NCBI RefSeq assembly: GCF_027942865.1
Contig: NC_134516.1
Span: 26,105,822-26,169,821, forward strand
DNA from: Odontesthes bonariensis
Lineage: Eukaryota; Chordata; Actinopteri; Atheriniformes; Atherinopsidae
Reading direction: 5' to 3'
Length of the DNA stretch: 64,000 bases
Both the position numbers and the translations under genes were made by a program. This document shows positions 22,174 through 31,945 of the stretch, one piece after another (the stretch's first letter is position 1; each line of letters begins with the position of its first letter). A model generated the notes under the pieces. The model saw nothing but the letters and a program-made list of their open reading frames with translations. It searched no databases and had not been told where the DNA came from.

Positions 22174-22255
22174 GTTGTCTTGGCCGAGAGGTTAAGGCGA
22201 TGGATTAGAAATCCATTGGGGTCTTCCCGCGTAGGTTCGAGTCCTGCCGACAACG
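22174..22255 (+). tRNA. tRNA-Ser (AGA), array copy 6
   Basis: Loop TTAGAAA gives anticodon AGA. Acceptor and T-arm (GTTCGAGTC) are intact. Position 8-9 context reads 'tcttggc' rather than 'tcgtggc', so acceptor position 7 is T, giving a mismatch with C. Confidence 0.85.
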
Positions 22256-22558
22256 ATAACATTATTGACTCAGGGTTGAGAAAAGTTAACCTGGAAAGAA
22301 GCACAAGTTCTTTGACCATTTGATGAAACAAAACAGAGGGCAGATGTGTCTTTGATCACATGAACTTCTGCACAGATTGATCTCTGAAGACACAGCTCCT
22401 TCCTCTGACCCATTTTGAAAGATTGACCATTTCTAACAAACAAACAAAAAAGCTTTTTCTTGATCGCCATAACTTAGGTCTGTCTCAGGAGTTGAAGTCC
22501 TCCATGAAAATGATGATTTGTAACCGTTGAATGTCAAAGGTGAACACGAGTGTATGTC

Positions 22559-22640
22559 GTTGTCGTGGCCGAGAGGTCAAGGAAATGGATTAGAAATCCA
22601 TTGGGGTCTCCCCGTGCAGGTTCGTGTCCTGCAGACAATG
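22559..22640 (+). tRNA. tRNA-Ser (AGA), array copy 7, degenerate
   Basis: Anticodon AGA. The D-loop reads GGTCAAGGAAA, the acceptor 3' strand is AGACAAT and the T-loop TTCGTGT. Several stem changes suggest a decaying copy. Confidence 0.7.
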
Positions 22641-22944
22641 ATAACATTATTGACTCAGGGTTGCAAAAAGTTAACCTGGAAAGGACCACAAATTCCTTAG
22701 ACCATTTGATGAAACGAAACAGAGGGCAGACGTGTCTTTGATCACATAAACTTCTGCACAGATTGATCTCTGAAGAGACAGCTCCTTCCTCTGACCCATT
22801 TTGAAAGATTGTCCATTTCTAACAAACAAACAAAAAAGCTTTTTCTTGATCGCCATAACTTAGGTCTGTCTCAGGAGTTGAAGTCCTTCATGAAAATGAT
22901 GATTTGTAACCGTTGAATGTCAAAGGTGAACACGAGTGTATGTC

Positions 22945-23026
22945 GTTGTCGTGGCCGAGAGGTTAAGGCGATGGATTTGAAATCCATTGGGGTCTCCCTG
23001 CGTAGGTTCAAATCCTGCAGACAACG
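22945..23026 (+). tRNA. tRNA-Ser (UGA), array copy 8
   Basis: Anticodon TGA; B box GTTCAAATC intact; acceptor 3' strand AGACAAC. Confidence 0.85.
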
Positions 23027-23330
23027 ATAACTTTACTGACTCAGGGTTGCTGAAAGTTAACCTGGAAAGAAGCACAAGTTCCTTGGACCATTTGATTAAA
23101 CAAAACAAAGGCCAGATCACATGTTGATCACATGAACTTCTGCACAGATTGATCTCTGAAGAGACAGCTCCTTCCTCTGACCCATTTTGAAAGATTGACC
23201 ATTTCTAACAAACAAATAAAAAAGCTTTTTCTTGATCGCCATAACTTAGGTCTGTCTCAGGAGTTGAAGTCCTCCATGAAAATGATGATTTGTAACCGTT
23301 GAATGTCAAAGGTGAAAACGAGTGTATGTC

Positions 23331-23412
23331 GTTGTCGTGGCCGAGAGGTTAAGGTGATGGATTTGAAATCCATTGGGGTCTCCCCGCGCAGGTTTGTGTC
23401 ATGCTGACAACG
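23331..23412 (+). pseudogene. tRNA-Ser (UGA), array copy 9, degenerate T-arm
   Basis: Same damaged T-arm as copies 3 and 5. Lies exactly 1543 bp after copy 5 with matching flanks. Confidence 0.75.
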
Positions 23413-23716
23413 ATAACATTATTGACTCAGGGTTGCGAAAAGTTAACCTGGAAAGAAGCACAAGTTCCTTGGACCATTTGATTAAACAAAACAAAGGCCA
23501 TATAACATGTTGATCACATGAACTCCTGCACAGATTGATTTCTGAAGACACAACTCCTTCCTCTGACCCATTTTGAAAGATTGACCATTTCTAACAAACA
23601 AACAAAAAAGCTTTTTCTTGATCGCCATAACTTAGGTCTGTCTCAGGAGTTGAATTCCTTCATGAAAATGATGATTTGTAACCGTTGAATGTCAAAGATG
23701 AACATACATGTATGTC

Positions 23717-23798
23717 GTTGTCTTGGCCGAGAGGTTAAGGCGATGGATTAGAAATCCATTGGGGTCTCCCTGCGTAGGTTCAAATGCTGCCGACAACG
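23717..23798 (+). tRNA. tRNA-Ser (AGA), array copy 10
   Basis: Anticodon AGA. T-arm reads GTTCAAATG with acceptor CGACAAC. 'Tcttggc' context shared with copy 6. Confidence 0.78.
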
Positions 23799-24102
23799 AT
23801 AACATTATTGACTCACGGTTGCGAAAAGTTAACCTCGAAAGAAGCACAAGTTCCTTAGACTATTTGATGAAACAAAACAGAGGGCAGACGTGTCGTTGAT
23901 CACATGAACTCTTGCACAGATTGATCTCTGAAGACACAGCTTCTTCCTCTGACCCATTTTGAAAGATTGACCATTTCTAACAAACAAACAAAAAAGCTTT
24001 TTCTTGATCGCCATAACTTAGGTCTGTCTCAGGAGTTGAAGTCCTTCATGAAAATGATGATTTGTAACCGATGAATGTCAAAGGTGAACACGAGTGTATG
24101 TC

Positions 24103-24184
24103 GTTATCGTGGAAGAGCGGTTAAGGCGATGGATTTGAAATCCATTGGGGTCTCCCCGCGTAGGTTCGAGGCCTGCCGACAACG
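24103..24184 (+). tRNA. tRNA-Ser (UGA), array copy 11, degenerate D-arm
   Basis: Anticodon TGA. The A-box region reads 'ttatcgtggaagagcggtta' instead of 'tggccgagaggtta', and the T-loop 'GTTCGAGGC'. Probably weak. Confidence 0.7.
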
Positions 24185-24488
24185 ATAACATTATTGACTC
24201 AGGGTTGCTTAAAGTTAACCTGGAAAGAAGCACAAGTTCCTTAGACTATTTGATGAAACAAAACAGAGGGCAGATGTGTCGTTGATCACATGAACTTCTG
24301 CACAGATTGATCTCTGAAGACACAGCTCCTTCCTCTGACCCATTTTGAAAGATTGACCATTTCTAACAAACAAACAAAAAAGCTTTTTCTTGATCGCCAT
24401 AACTTAGGTCTGTCTTAGGAGTTGAAGTCCTTCATAAAAATGATGAGTTTTAACCGTTGAATGTCAAAGGTGAACACAAGTGTATGTC

Positions 24489-24570
24489 GTTGCCTAGGCC
24501 GAGAGGTTAAGGCGATGGATTTGAAATCCATTGGGGTCTCCCCGCGTAGGTTCGAGTCCTGCCGACAACG
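24489..24570 (+). tRNA. tRNA-Ser (UGA), array copy 12
   Basis: Anticodon TGA with intact T-arm (GTTCGAGTC) and acceptor 3' strand, but the 5' acceptor reads GTTGCCT, mispairing at positions 5 and 7. Confidence 0.75.
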
Positions 24571-24873
24571 ATAACATTATTGACTCAGGGTTGAGAAAAG
24601 TTAACCTGGAAAGAAGCACAAGTTCTTTGACCATTTGATGAAACAAAACAGAGGGCAGATGTGTCTTTGATCACATGAACTTCTGCACAGATTGATCTCT
24701 GAAGACACAGCTTCTTCCTCTGACCCATTTTGAAAGATTGACCATTTCTAACAAACAAACAAAAAAGCTTTTTCTTAATTGCCATAACTTAGGTCTGTCT
24801 CAGGAGTTGAAGTCCTCCATGAAAATGATAATTTGTAACCGTTGAATGTCAAAGGTGAACACAAGTGTATGTC

Positions 24874-24951
24874 GTTGTCGTGGCCGAGAGGTCAAGGCGA
24901 TGGCTTTGAAATCCATTGGGGTCTCCCCGCGTAGGTTCAAATCCTGCCGAT
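24874..24951 (+). pseudogene. tRNA-Ser (UGA), array copy 13, lacks 3' acceptor strand
   Basis: The sequence runs 'cctgccgataacattatt': six bases (the 'caacga' that completes the acceptor 3' strand) are deleted. The anticodon stem also has 'ggctttgaaatcc'. Non-functional. Confidence 0.85.
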
Positions 24952-25253
24952 AACATTATTGACTCAGGGTTGCGAAAAGTTAACCTGGAAAGGACCACAA
25001 ATTCCTTAGACCATTTGATGAAACGAAACAGAGGGCAGACGCGTCTTTGATCACATGAACTTCTGCACAGATTGATCTCTGAAGAGACAGCTCCTTCCTC
25101 TGACCCATTTTGAAAGATTGACCATTTCTAACAAACAAACAAAAAAGCTTTTTCTTGATCGCCATAACTTAGGTCTGTCTCAGGAGTTGAAGTCCTCCAT
25201 GAAAATGATGATTTGTAACCGTTGAATGTCAAAGGTGAACACGAGTGTTTGTG

Positions 25254-25331
25254 GTTGTCGTGGCCGAGAGGTTAAGGCGATGGATTTGAAAGCCATTGGG
25301 GTCTCCCAGCGTAGGTTCAAATCCTGCCGAT
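25254..25331 (+). pseudogene. tRNA-Ser (UGA), array copy 14, lacks 3' acceptor strand
   Basis: Shares the six-base loss of copy 13 and is 380 bp after it. The anticodon stem has an extra mismatch (ggatttgaaagcc). Confidence 0.85.
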
Positions 25332-25633
25332 AACATTATTGACTCAGGGTTGCGAAAAGTTAACCTGGAAAGGACCACAAATTCCTTAGACCATTTGATG
25401 AAACGAAACAGAGGGCAGACGTGTCTTTGATCACATGAACTTCTGCACAGATTGATCTCTGAAGAGACAGCTCCTTCCTCTGACCCATTTTGAAAGATTG
25501 ACCATTTCTAACAAACAAACAAAAAAGCTTTTTCTTGATCGCCATAACTTAGGTCTGTCTCAGGAGTTGAAGTCCTCCATGAAAATGATGATTTGTAACC
25601 GTTGAATGTCAAAGGTGAACACAAGTGTATGTC

Positions 25634-25715
25634 GTTGTCGTGGCCGAGAGGTTAAGGCGATGGATTTGAAATCCATTGGGGTCTCCCTGCGTAGGTTCAA
25701 ATGCTGCCGACAACG
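25634..25715 (+). tRNA. tRNA-Ser (UGA), array copy 15
   Basis: Anticodon TGA, acceptor restored (CGACAAC), T-arm GTTCAAATG with one weakened pair. Confidence 0.82.
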
Positions 25716-26019
25716 ATAACATTATTGACTCACGGTTGCGAAAAGTTAACCTGGAAAGAAGCACAAGTTCCTTAGACTATTTGATGAAACAAAACAGAGG
25801 GCAGACGTGTCGTTGATCATATGAACTCTTGTACAGATTGATCTCTGAAGACACAGCTTCTTCCTCTGACCCATTTTGAAAGATTGACCATTTCTAACAA
25901 ACAAACAAAAAAGCTTTTTCTTGATCGCCATAACTTAGGTCTGTCTCAGGAGTTGAAGTCCTTCATGAAAATGATGATTTGTAACCGATGAATGTCAAAG
26001 GTGAACACGAGTGTATGTC

Positions 26020-26101
26020 GTTGTCGTGGCCGAGAGGTTAAGGCGATGGATTTGAAATCCATTGGGGTCTCCCCGCGTAGGTTCGAGTCCTGCCGACAAC
26101 G
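26020..26101 (+). tRNA. tRNA-Ser (UGA), array copy 16, best preserved
   Basis: All arms pair: GTTGTCG/CGACAAC, TGGA/TCCA, T-arm with GTTCGAGTC. Anticodon TGA. With copy 17 this is the most likely active gene of the array. Confidence 0.93.
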
Positions 26102-26405
26102 ATAACATTATTGACTCAGGGTTGCTTAAAGTTAACCTGGAAAGAAGCACAAGTTCCTTAGACTATTTGATGAAACAAAACAGAGGGCTGATGTGTCGTT
26201 GATCACATGAACTTCTGCACAGATTGATCTCTGAAGACACAGCTCCTTCCTCTGACCCATTTTGAAAGATTGACCATTTCTAACAAACAAACAAAAAAGC
26301 TTTTTCTTGATCGCCATAACTTAGGTCTGTCTTAGGAGTTGAAGTCCTTCATGAAAAGGATGAGTTTTAACCGTTGAATGTCAAAGGTGAACACAAGTGC
26401 ATGTC

Positions 26406-26487
26406 GTTGTCGTGGCCGAGAGGTTAAGGCGATGGATTTGAAATCCATTGGGGTCTCCCCGCGCAGGTTCGAGTCCTGCCGACAACG
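26406..26487 (+). tRNA. tRNA-Ser (UGA), array copy 17, best preserved
   Basis: Canonical in every arm, with GCGCAGGTTCGAGTCCTGC in the T-arm region. Anticodon TGA. Confidence 0.94.
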
Positions 26488-26791
26488 ATAACATTATTGA
26501 CTCAAGGTTGCTTAAAGTTAACCTGGAAAGAAGCACAAGTTCCTTGGACCATTTGATTAAACAAAACAAATGCCAGATCACATGTTGATCACATGAACTC
26601 TTGAACAGATTGATCTCTGAAGACACAGCTCCTTCCTCTGACCCATTTTGAAAGATTGACCATTTCTAACAAACAAACAAAAAAGCTTTTTCTTGATCAC
26701 CATAACTTAGGTCTGTCTCAGGAGTTGAATTCCTTCATGAAAATGATGATTTGTAACCATTGAATGTCAAAGTTGAACACGAGTGTATGTC

Positions 26792-26873
26792 GTTGTCGTG
26801 GCCGAGAAGTTAAGGCGATGGATTTGAAAACCATTGGCGTCTCCCCGCGTAGGTTCAAATCCTGCCGACAACG
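26792..26873 (+). tRNA. tRNA-Ser (UGA), array copy 18, degenerate
   Basis: Anticodon TGA, but the D-loop has GAAGTT for GAGGTT, and the anticodon stem pairs 'ggatttgaaaacc' imperfectly. B box intact. Confidence 0.75.
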
Positions 26874-27177
26874 ATAACATTATTGATTCAGGGTTGCAAA
26901 AAGTTAACCTTTAAAGAAGCACAAGTTCCTTGGACCATTTGATTAAACAAAACAAAGACCAGATAACATGTTGATCACATGAACTCCTGTGCAGATTGAT
27001 CTCTGAAGACACAGCTCCTTCCTCTGACCCATTTTGAAAGATTGACCATTTCTAACAAACAAACAAAAAAGCTTTTTCTTGATCGCCATAACTTAGGTCT
27101 GTCTCAGGAGTTGAAGTCCTTCATGAAAATGATGATTTGTAACCGTTGAATGTCAAAGGTGAACACTAGTGTATGTC

Positions 27178-27259
27178 GTTGTCGTGGCCGAGAGGTTAAG
27201 GCGTTGGATTAGAAATCCATTGGGGTCTCCCCGCGTAGGTTCAAATCCTGCAGACAACG
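27178..27259 (+). tRNA. tRNA-Ser (AGA), array copy 19
   Basis: Loop TTAGAAA, anticodon AGA; acceptor 3' strand AGACAAC. Last copy, 31 bp before the array edge at 27290. Confidence 0.82.
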
Positions 27260-27290
27260 ATAACATTATTGACTCAGGGTTGCGAAAAGT

Positions 27291-28368
27291 TAACTTCAGA
27301 CTTTTGCTGCACAACGCCTCTTGGTGTAAAATGCAGTGAAAGTTCCAGAATACCTTGTCTGGGTTAGCCTCTCGTACCTTTTCTCTCAACTTGACGACAA
27401 CTCCGGCCTTTCTTCCTACCATGGAAGCACCATCCGTAGCCACACTGACAGCGCGACTCCAGTCCACCTCCAGATTGTCAAGGGCCCCGACAAGGCTAAC
27501 AAACACGTCGTTAGCTGTAGTCGTGTCTGTCATGGGTACCACGGAAACAAACTCCTCCGTTACATTCAAGGCAGCATCCACTCCGCGAATAAATATCGCC
27601 AACTGAGCCGTATCAGTCACATCAGTGCTCTCGTCAAGAGCAATGGAGAACGCGACGAAGGATTTAATCTTTTCTTTAAGTTGGCTATGCAAGTCGCTGG
27701 AGAGCTCTTCCACTCTCTCGGTCACTGTAGGTCGGGATAAGCTGATGTTCGCAAGACCTTGTCGATTTTCTGGACACACTAGCTCGGCTCCCTTTATCAT
27801 GCACGTCCTCACGAATTCGCCCTCAGAGAAAGGCTTGGAAGCTTTGGCTATCTCCCATGCGATGACATAGCTCGCCTTCACTGCCCATAAACATGAAATA
27901 AAATGTTAAGTTAGTATTGAGAATGAGGAGTCACGGTCGGCCATGTTGGCAGGAGACGCTGTTGGTTGCCAGGGGCAACGCCATCAGAACTTAACGGAGG
28001 CGCGCCGAGACAGAAATCCCCATTCGAAAACAGCTGCAGTTAACGTAAAAATTAGAATTTGAGAAGATATACAATTAAAACAAACCTTCATATGTCTCTC
28101 GGCATTTCGAGAAAGCCGCTTGCTGTTTTTGGAGGGATGAGGCTAGCTCGTTTAGCTTTTGTGTCCTACGTTGCCCTGTGTAGTCGTTGTACTTCTCCTG
28201 ATGGGTCTCGTAATGTCGTCTGATGTTGTACTCCTTTGGCACAGCCACTTGTTGCGAACAAATTAAACACACTGGTTTGCCCCTCACTTCCCAAAAGAAA
28301 TACTTTTCTTTCCATCTCTCCTGAAAGATTCTGCATTCAGAGTCAACCTTGCGCTTTTTAGACAACAT
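27291..28368 (-). pseudogene. hAT transposase, 3'-truncated, with intron
   Basis: Exon 1 (28368-28080) starts MLSKKRKVDSECRIFQERWK and carries a BED-like zinc finger (CLIC...HYETH). Donor GAAG|GTTTGT, then acceptor TTATGGGCAG. Exon 2 (about 27883-27291) continues in frame with VKASYVIAWEIAKASKPFSE and has family blocks FSIALDESTDVTDTAQLAIF (first catalytic Asp region), SVATDGASMVGRKAGVV and NFHCILHQEALCSKSLK. After that block the sequence switches to array spacer, so about half the protein (remaining catalytic part and dimerisation domain) is absent. This is the group related to vertebrate GTF2IRD2 and Charlie transposases. The reading frame is otherwise uninterrupted, suggesting a fairly recent loss. 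Confidence 0.88.
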
Positions 28369-28545
28369 CCTTCCTGACTGATGTCGCGCGACTCGTCAGT
28401 TAGTACCTTGGACAGTGCACGCGCTGCCGGTCTCTGTTGCGGCGCGTGCACAGGTCTCTGTCCGAGGTACTGAGACCGGCACGAGCGAGAGACAAACTGT
28501 TGGATTACGTGGAAATTAATTAAATGAATATTATACTTAAAACCA

Positions 28546-29380
28546 TTAACACTCTGGGGTCTAATGCCCACCGGTGGGCATTTTTGACACATCTCCAAAA
28601 ACACATCTGTAACTCTGTGAGTTTTTGTCATTCAAACATATAAGTGACACCATTAAAAACCTTGAAACTTCTAGTTTTCAAATATATAATATATATATAA
28701 ATTATACAGCTGGCCCTTTTTAAAGAGAGTGAACAGAAATCTTTGGATTTTCTGTAGTCGCAGACTGCAGCAGCTTCCTCGGCCACACCTATTGCTATTC
28801 ACATGTAAAGTACCAGGTGATTGAGTGGCTATTCACAGGTGAGAACACGCCCCATTCAGCCAGCATGTGGGGGAAGGCAGCAATGTCCTGCCAGTGACAG
28901 ACAATTATCACATGGAGAGTGACAGGGGGGTGGGGGGAATCAGGGGTGTTACACACCCATCTAATTAGTATTCAACTGACAGGGACACTGCCTTGAGTTA
29001 CAAAAACTTTTTTAGAGTTTGTGTGAAAACAACAAAACATTTCTGACTGCACTTTTTACTTTTATGCAGCCAACACTTTTGTTTACAAGGTTCAACCTTC
29101 AAAAGTCTTGGCTAGATTTATTTATAGTGCGTTTTCTTGCACTGTTTGAAGACCTCTAAAACTTGTTTTTTTGTACAGTTGTGTTTCCCCTCAATTGAAA
29201 TAAAACTTGTTTGTATTACATTCACTCACTCTCATATTGTTTTTTGTTAGGCTTTTCAGAATACAACCATATGTGTCACTTTTGCATAGATGTTTACAGT
29301 TAGTTGAAATACTTGAAAATGTCAAGGTGATGAAAACTGCCTCAAAGTCTCTGAAAAGGCCTTAGACACAAGGGGGTTAA
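28546..29380. mobile_element. piggyBac-like MITE (about 835 bp)
   Basis: Bounded by TTAA at 28546-28549 and 29377-29380. The terminal repeats align imperfectly: CACTCTGGGGTCTAATGCC on the left and CCCCCTTGTGTCTAAGGCC on the right in reverse complement. A short palindrome (cccaccggtggg) lies just inside the left end. Contains no transposase. It sits within the hAT element. Confidence 0.65.
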
Positions 29381-29810
29381 GGATCAAAAAACAAAAGTAG
29401 ATTTAAATTTGTTGATAATAGTATTATTTATTTAAAAAAAAAAAAACTTCTCAACCACTGATGTAACCGGGCCGGTTGTGATGTCCATTCGGGCCGGTTC
29501 CAGCCCGCGGGCCGTTACCATGGCATCAGTGCCATAGACCAATTCTAACTTGTTTAAAGAGTCCTATGTCTCCTTTAATACTCATAAAAGCTGCCATTTT
29601 CGCTCAGCAGCTAGGGATTCGCCAAAGTCCGTTTCACACCATAGCATCAGAAAATCTTTTGAAAACCTGCAAAAATTGACTTTACATGTCAAGAATAGCA
29701 GATGAGGCTCCCCTCCTATCCATAATTATGAATATGTTGATGTTGCTATCATTAACGTGCAGTCATACATCTTCACACAAGGATGAAATAAATAATGGAG
29801 GAGCAAGTAA

Positions 29811-29883
29811 TGTTTCCGCCCAGTTTCAAACTGAGGACCTTTCGCGTGTTAGGCGAACGTGATAACCACTACACTACGGAAAC
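29811..29883 (-). tRNA. tRNA-Val (AAC)
   Basis: A 73-nt cloverleaf: acceptor GTTTCCG/CGGAAAC, A box TAGTGTAGTGG, loop with anticodon AAC (CGCCTAACACGCG), T-arm GTTTGAAAC. One change in the B box (TTTGAAA for TTCGAAA). Confidence 0.9.
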
Positions 29884-30227
29884 TGATGCCATGCCTGTTC
29901 ACTAGTGTTCCGGAAGCCAAAGAATGAGATAAGTTTTCCCAAATTTTGTTGCTAGCGGAAAGAGTTTGTGGAGTTGCAACAAATTGAGTCAGAAGTGGGA
30001 TTGTAACACACTCCTCTGGGAGAGCATGGATAAATAGAAGCATCGTAAATGAATATGCAAGAAGAAACCAAAAAAGATTCAACTATCAACACAGAGGTGT
30101 GACGTCACATACTACAGATCCTCTCAGCTGGAATTGATCAATCGTGCAATCTGGTGTCATTTCACAACTGACTAGCCTACTCAACTCATCTTCTTTCCAG
30201 AACACAACCATGACAGCACACACCTGA

Positions 30228-30299
30228 AGGTTCCACCGTGATTTGAACTCGGATCACTGGATTCAGAGTCCAGAGTGCTGACCTTTACACCATGGAACC
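30228..30299 (-). tRNA. tRNA-Gln (CUG)
   Basis: A 72-nt cloverleaf: acceptor GGTTCCA/TGGAACC, anticodon arm CTGGACTCTGAATCCAG (anticodon CTG), T-arm CCGAG-TTCAAAT-CACGG with one mismatch. The D-loop carries GTAAAGGTCAGC where GTAATGGTTAGC is standard. Confidence 0.88.
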
Positions 30300-30448
30300 C
30301 CTTCCACAGTCAATTTACGCTCTCAGTCATGCAAATGCTTGACACTGAAAGGGTTTTAGCAACGTGTTTTTTTTGTCAATTTTTCAGTGATACTCTTACA
30401 GCTTGTATTCTCAGAATTGGCACGACAGTCAAGCAACACATTCTGTAT

Positions 30449-30519
30449 CTTTGCTGGTCAAAGGTTAGAATCCGCCTGTCAAGCGGAGGAACAGGGTTCG
30501 ATTCCTTTAACGAAGGTTG
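30449..30519 (+). tRNA. tRNA-Asp-like (GUC), probably degenerate
   Basis: The anticodon arm TCCGC/CTGTCAA/GCGGA gives anticodon GTC. The T-arm CAGGG-TTCGATT-CCTT and the D region 'ggtcaaaggttagaa' resemble Asp/Glu-type tRNAs. The acceptor stem pairs poorly. Confidence 0.55.
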
Positions 30520-30736
30520 CCATTTTAGCTCAGCAGCTAGGGGTTTGCCAAAGTCCGTTTCAAACAACAGCATCAGAAAATCTTTTTAAAACCTGCAAAA
30601 ATGTACTTTACATGTCAAGAATAGCAGATGAGGCTCCCCTCCTATCCATAATTATGAATATGTTGATGTTGCTATCATTAATGTGCAGTCATACATCTTC
30701 ACACAAGGATGAAATAAATAAAGGAGGAGCAAGTAA

Positions 30737-30809
30737 TGTTTCCGCCCAGTTTCGAACTGAGGACCTTTCGCGTGTTAGGCGAACTTGATAACCACTACAC
30801 TATGGAAAC
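30737..30809 (-). tRNA. tRNA-Val (AAC), second cassette
   Basis: As the copy at 29811 but with a standard TTCGAAC B box. Acceptor position 7 is changed (GTTTCCA), costing one pair. Anticodon AAC. Confidence 0.88.
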
Positions 30810-31120
30810 TGAAGCCATGCCTATTCACTAGTGTTCCGGAAGCCAAAGAATGAGGTAAGTTTTCCCAAATTTTGTTTCAACAAATTGAGTAAGAAGTGGG
30901 ATTGTAACACACTCCTCTAGGAGAGCATGGATAAATAGAAGCATGGTAAATGAATATGCAAGAAGAAACCAAAAAAGATTCAACTAGCAACACAGAGGTG
31001 TGACATCACATACCACAGATCCTCTCAGCTGGAATTGAGCACTCTGGTGTCATTTGACAAGTGACTAGCCTACTCAACTCATCTTCTTTCCAGAACACAA
31101 CCATGACAGCACAAACCTGA

Positions 31121-31192
31121 AGGTTCCACCTAGATTTGAACTCGGATCACTGGATTCAGAGTCCAGAGTGCTGACCTTTACACCATGGAACC
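31121..31192 (-). tRNA. tRNA-Gln (CUG), second cassette
   Basis: Same scaffold as 30228. The T-stem is CCGAG/CTAGG with one mismatch. Anticodon CTG. Confidence 0.85.
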
Positions 31193-31238
31193 CTTTCCAC
31201 AGACAATTTACGCTCTCAGTCATCCAAATTCTTGACAA

Positions 31239-31308
31239 TTCGCTGGTCAAAGGTTAGAATCCGCCTGTCAAGCGGAGGAACAGGATTCGATTCCTTGATG
31301 GAAAGTTG
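31239..31308 (+). tRNA. tRNA-Asp-like (GUC), second cassette, probably degenerate
   Basis: Anticodon arm as at 30449. T-loop altered to 'aggattcgattcctt'. The 3' side continues TTGATGGAAAG. Poor acceptor pairing. Confidence 0.5.
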
Positions 31309-31644
31309 CCATGTGATTGCTGCTGCTTGTGCTTTTTTGTTTGTGTGTTTGTTCTCTGCTTGTCTGCTTACAGGTGCTCCTGGTGCCTCTAAGGCTGGAT
31401 TCCGCAAAAAAGCCTTGGATTGTCTTCAGTTTTGTTTTTACAGGTGTAACAGCTGGTTGTCTGATTTTTCATTGTTTTCTATGTTTGTCTCTTCATATTT
31501 CTGTTCCTTTTTTTCCCTTCTTCGCTCTCCCTCTCTCTCTGTCCCCCGGTCCGGTTCGGCACCATCACACTATCACATCATGTAACAAAAGTATTGTAAC
31601 AATAACAATTCTGCTGCCATAATGCTGGACAGGACAAGGGGTTT

Positions 31645-31945
31645 AAAAAAAAAAAAAGAAGTGAGTGCTCATCAAACACAGCTCCAAAGCAGTCCCCAGG
31701 TCAGAGCCAGCCTTCTTTAGCAGTTTGCTCAGTTTCTTTGAGTCGCTGGCTCTGATGCTGCTGCCACCGCAGATGGTGCTGAAGAAAGATGCACTCTGCA
31801 CCACAGACTTATAAGAGATATGCAACAGGTAAACTCCCAGGTGTTCCTCAGCCACCTCTTCTCCTGGGATGGAGACGCTGTTTGGCTTATTGGTGCTCCT
31901 CCTAAAATCAGCAGCTGAGGTGATTATTCCCACACCAGGCCACAC
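31645..31945 (-). mobile_element. LINE reverse transcriptase fragment (L2/CR1-like)
   Basis: The minus frame reads DFRRSTNKPNSVSIPGEEVA, then YKSVVQSASFFSTICGGSSI and SKKLSKLLKKAGSDLGTALE. These are the C-terminal reverse-transcriptase blocks of the same family as the fragment at 4510-4690. Truncated on both sides; a T-run flanks one end. Confidence 0.8.

Larger units (their letters stand above)
20055..27290 (+). repeat. Tandem array of about 386-bp units, each with one tRNA-Ser
   Basis: Nineteen tRNA-Ser copies on the same strand with start-to-start spacing of 386 bp, except 385 twice and 380 twice. Each unit reads: tRNA, 'ataacattattgactcaggg', 'gttaacctggaaagaagcac', 'tgatcacatgaact', 'gcacagattgatctctgaag', 'tttctaacaaacaaacaaaa', 'cttgatcgccataacttagg', 'tgtaaccgttgaatgtcaaa', next tRNA. 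The left edge abuts a Harbinger terminus and the right edge falls inside a hAT transposase frame. The many short minus-strand frames in the spacer are repeat artefacts. Confidence 0.97.
27291..29530 (-). mobile_element. hAT (Charlie/GTF2IRD2-like) transposon, truncated at its 3' end
   Basis: Contains a two-exon hAT transposase on the minus strand (see 28368-27291). Toward 29460-29530 it runs into a region rich in 'gggccggtt' and 'gcccgcgggcc', typical of the 5' terminal part of Charlie-like elements. Its far (C-terminal) side is lost: at 27290 the frame runs directly into the tRNA-Ser array. A second element (28546-29380) is inserted in it. The exact 5' terminus was not resolved. Confidence 0.75.
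29580..31450 (+). repeat. Tandem duplication of a Val/Gln/Asp-like tRNA cassette (about 0.93-kb unit)
   Basis: Two copies: 29580-30520 and about 30521-31450. Each runs 'gctcagcagctaggg', tRNA-Val (minus), 'ccggaagccaaagaatga', tRNA-Gln (minus), tRNA-Asp-like (plus). The second unit is shorter between Gln and Asp (the 'cacgacagtcaagcaacaca' tract is absent) and ends in a 140-bp tract also found, inverted, at 61078-61215. Divergence between units is a few percent by eye. Confidence 0.9.

Noticed and set aside
20605-26626. Recurrent 60-66 codon minus-strand frames in the serine array
   Set aside because: They are antisense to array spacers and tRNAs and recur only because the unit recurs.
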